NCBI RefSeq assembly: GCF_001434475.1
Contig: NZ_AZGF01000005.1
Span: 62,001 to 126,000, forward strand
DNA length: 64,000 bases
Direction of reading: 5' to 3'
Origin: Paucilactobacillus suebicus DSM 5007 = KCTC 3549
GTDB taxonomy: Bacteria > Bacillota > Bacilli > Lactobacillales > Lactobacillaceae
Shown: piece by piece, positions 63,084 to 64,000 of the stretch
Position numbering within the stretch: the stretch's first letter is position 1
How the letters are laid out: each line of letters begins with the position of its first letter
Notes under the pieces: generated by a model
The model's database searches: none
The model's input: only the letters and a program-made list of their open reading frames with translations
Told to the model about the DNA's origin: nothing
Made by a program: the position numbers and the translations under genes

Positions 63084-63326
63084 TCATTTTTTGCTATTAT
63101 CCTCTGGCATGTGTATTAAAACTGCATCTGCTGCCAAAATAAGTACCAACCCAGCGATCATTGCAGCCATACCATGAAATAGTAGTGTAATTGACGCCAA
63201 CATCATAAAGGACATCGACAACATTTGACGTCTGGTTCTCTTGGTCAAATCATGTCGATATTCATTAAGTTTATACACGCCAAAAATCATCACAACTATT
63301 ATGATAGCTAGTTTTACAATCATCAT
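63084..63326 (-). CDS. small membrane protein, about 80 residues
   Basis: The ATG at 63326 has GGAAGTGACT upstream; a longer frame from a TTG at 63359 lacks a ribosome site and overlaps a terminator. Two or three hydrophobic helices flank a basic loop (LNEYRHDLTKRTRRQ), giving positive-inside topology, and the C-terminus is charged (MPEDNSKK). I do not recognise a family. Confidence 0.65.
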   Translation of the reverse strand: MMIVKLAIIIVVMIFGVYKLNEYRHDLTKRTRRQMLSMSFMMLASITLLFHGMAAMIAGLVLILAADAVLIHMPEDNSKK

Positions 63327-63358
63327 TGGAGTCACTTCCAATTTAAAAAAATTCAACA

Positions 63359-63396
63359 AAGGATCACGATATTACACTATTCATACCGTGATCCTT
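63359..63396 (-). terminator. terminator of the nucleoside hydrolase gene
   Basis: AAGGATCACG and CGTGATCCTT are perfect 10-bp arms with an 18-base loop; on the minus strand TTGTTGAATTTTTTT follows. It lies 49 bases past the stop at 63445. Confidence 0.7.
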
Positions 63397-63444
63397 CTCT
63401 CGCATTGACAATATCCAATTTCAGAGTCAGGTTTAAAAATTAAC

Positions 63445-64000
63445 TTAATTAAATTTATTCAGTGACTTCATAATGAGATCAATAAATGCCTCTCGATTCA
63501 AATCTAGCAAAACTTCTGTATTATGGGGTTTCCCAGTAAGATCGTAGTAATCACAGACGGTTTCACCACGAACAAGATCACCCTTTGTTTCAACGTCGAC
63601 ATTCATCAACTTTGTAGTAAACATATTAGGATTGATCAACCAAGCAATCGTGCATGGATCATGCAACGGTGCTCCCTTGAATCCCCATTTAGGATTTTCA
63701 TGGTAAATTTCAAAAAAGCTGAGCAGTCCATAAAACGCCTTACCAACAGAATTATCAATTGTTTTAACCTGTTCAATTTCACTTTTTAGTATTTGAGCTT
63801 TGTGGGTAACATTTAACGGTGCCATCACTGTCGGAATGCCGAAGTTCAAAACAATATTTGCAGCTTCCGGATCAACAAAAATATTAAATTCAACAGACGG
63901 CGTCCAGTTTCCCAGTCCCATTGCTCCACCCATAAAGACGATCTGATTGATTTTTTGTCTGGCCAAATCTGGATAAACTCGTAAAAATAGTGCCGCATTT
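63445..64000 (-). CDS. inosine/uridine-preferring nucleoside hydrolase (5' part outside window)
   Basis: The frame stays open to the window edge at 64000, so the first methionine-like codon inside (TTG 63966) is not the true start: the residues before it (NAALFLRVYPDLA) continue the family pattern. What remains shows INQIVFMGGAMGLGNWTPSVEFNIFVDPEAA, with the substrate- and Ca-binding Asn and Asp residues of nucleoside hydrolases, and the conserved HDPCTIAWLINP with active-site His. The enzyme splits ribonucleosides to base and ribose. About 185 of roughly 310 residues are visible. Confidence 0.92.
   Translation of the reverse strand, partial: NAALFLRVYPDLARQKINQIVFMGGAMGLGNWTPSVEFNIFVDPEAANIVLNFGIPTVMAPLNVTHKAQILKSEIEQVKTIDNSVGKAFYGLLSFFEIYHENPKWGFKGAPLHDPCTIAWLINPNMFTTKLMNVDVETKGDLVRGETVCDYYDLTGKPHNTEVLLDLNREAFIDLIMKSLNKFN

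Overview
The window reads as a chromosomal segment of a low-GC Gram-positive lactic acid bacterium, most likely a member of the Lactobacillaceae. The support is AT-rich DNA with strong GGAGG ribosome sites, a KxYKxGKxW-type surface protein, a methionine T-box, a TPP riboswitch, CcpA-like cre sites, many MFS drug exporters and an IS30-family element. I cannot name the species. No rRNA, tRNA, CRISPR array or prophage was seen.

Layout. 1-2.4 kb: start of a large Ser/Thr-rich surface protein, cut by the window edge. 2.7-8.0 kb: FAH-family hydrolase, quinone-reductase-like enzyme, NADP glutamate dehydrogenase, FAD-linked 2-hydroxyacid dehydrogenase. 8.0-10.8 kb: metQ-metN-metI behind a T-box, with the FAD dehydrogenase apparently at the end of the same transcript. 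10.9-16.5 kb: HAD phosphatase, DegV/FakB, and a Gfo/Idh-VOC-HbpS-AraC cluster. 16.7-25 kb: MFS exporter, two divergent heavy-metal P-type ATPases, a compact candidate small RNA, an EAL protein, an alpha/beta hydrolase and a pantothenate kinase. 25-31.4 kb: LysR regulator, CoA-transferase, trans-2-enoyl-CoA reductase (Ter/FabV), R-enoyl-CoA hydratase, glycerol facilitator and crotonase. Together these look like a reductive acyl-CoA electron sink. 31.8-36.2 kb: GH65 phosphorylase, SGNH hydrolase, and an IS30 element inserted in a repeat. 36.3-40.8 kb: thiM-thiE with a TPP riboswitch, rbsK-rpiA, and a SnoaL/DUF2316 pair. 41-53 kb: TauE permease, RarA, PadR-controlled exporter, GGDEF cyclase, lactonase, more exporters, Nudix hydrolase. 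53.2-61 kb: small ORF, FMN reductase, a two-component system, then DedA-PAP2-GtrB-GT-C, a likely lipid-linked sugar cycle. 61-64 kb: MarR, YdcZ-type transporter, DUF1801 protein, small membrane protein and a nucleoside hydrolase cut by the window end.

The most unusual non-coding signal is a family of about ten long hairpins scattered over the window, almost all just behind gene 3' ends. The outer stem sequence differs from copy to copy but stays paired, the upper stem is recurrent (CCAAAATCC-like), and at least four copies share about 190 bp of conserved flank. One copy is interrupted by the IS30 element and another carries a 94-bp tandem duplication. The other main leads are a small transcript at 22.56-22.70 kb with a textbook promoter overlapped by a cre-like site, the enoyl-CoA module with a shared upstream motif, and the undecaprenyl-linked glycosylation operon behind a two-component system.
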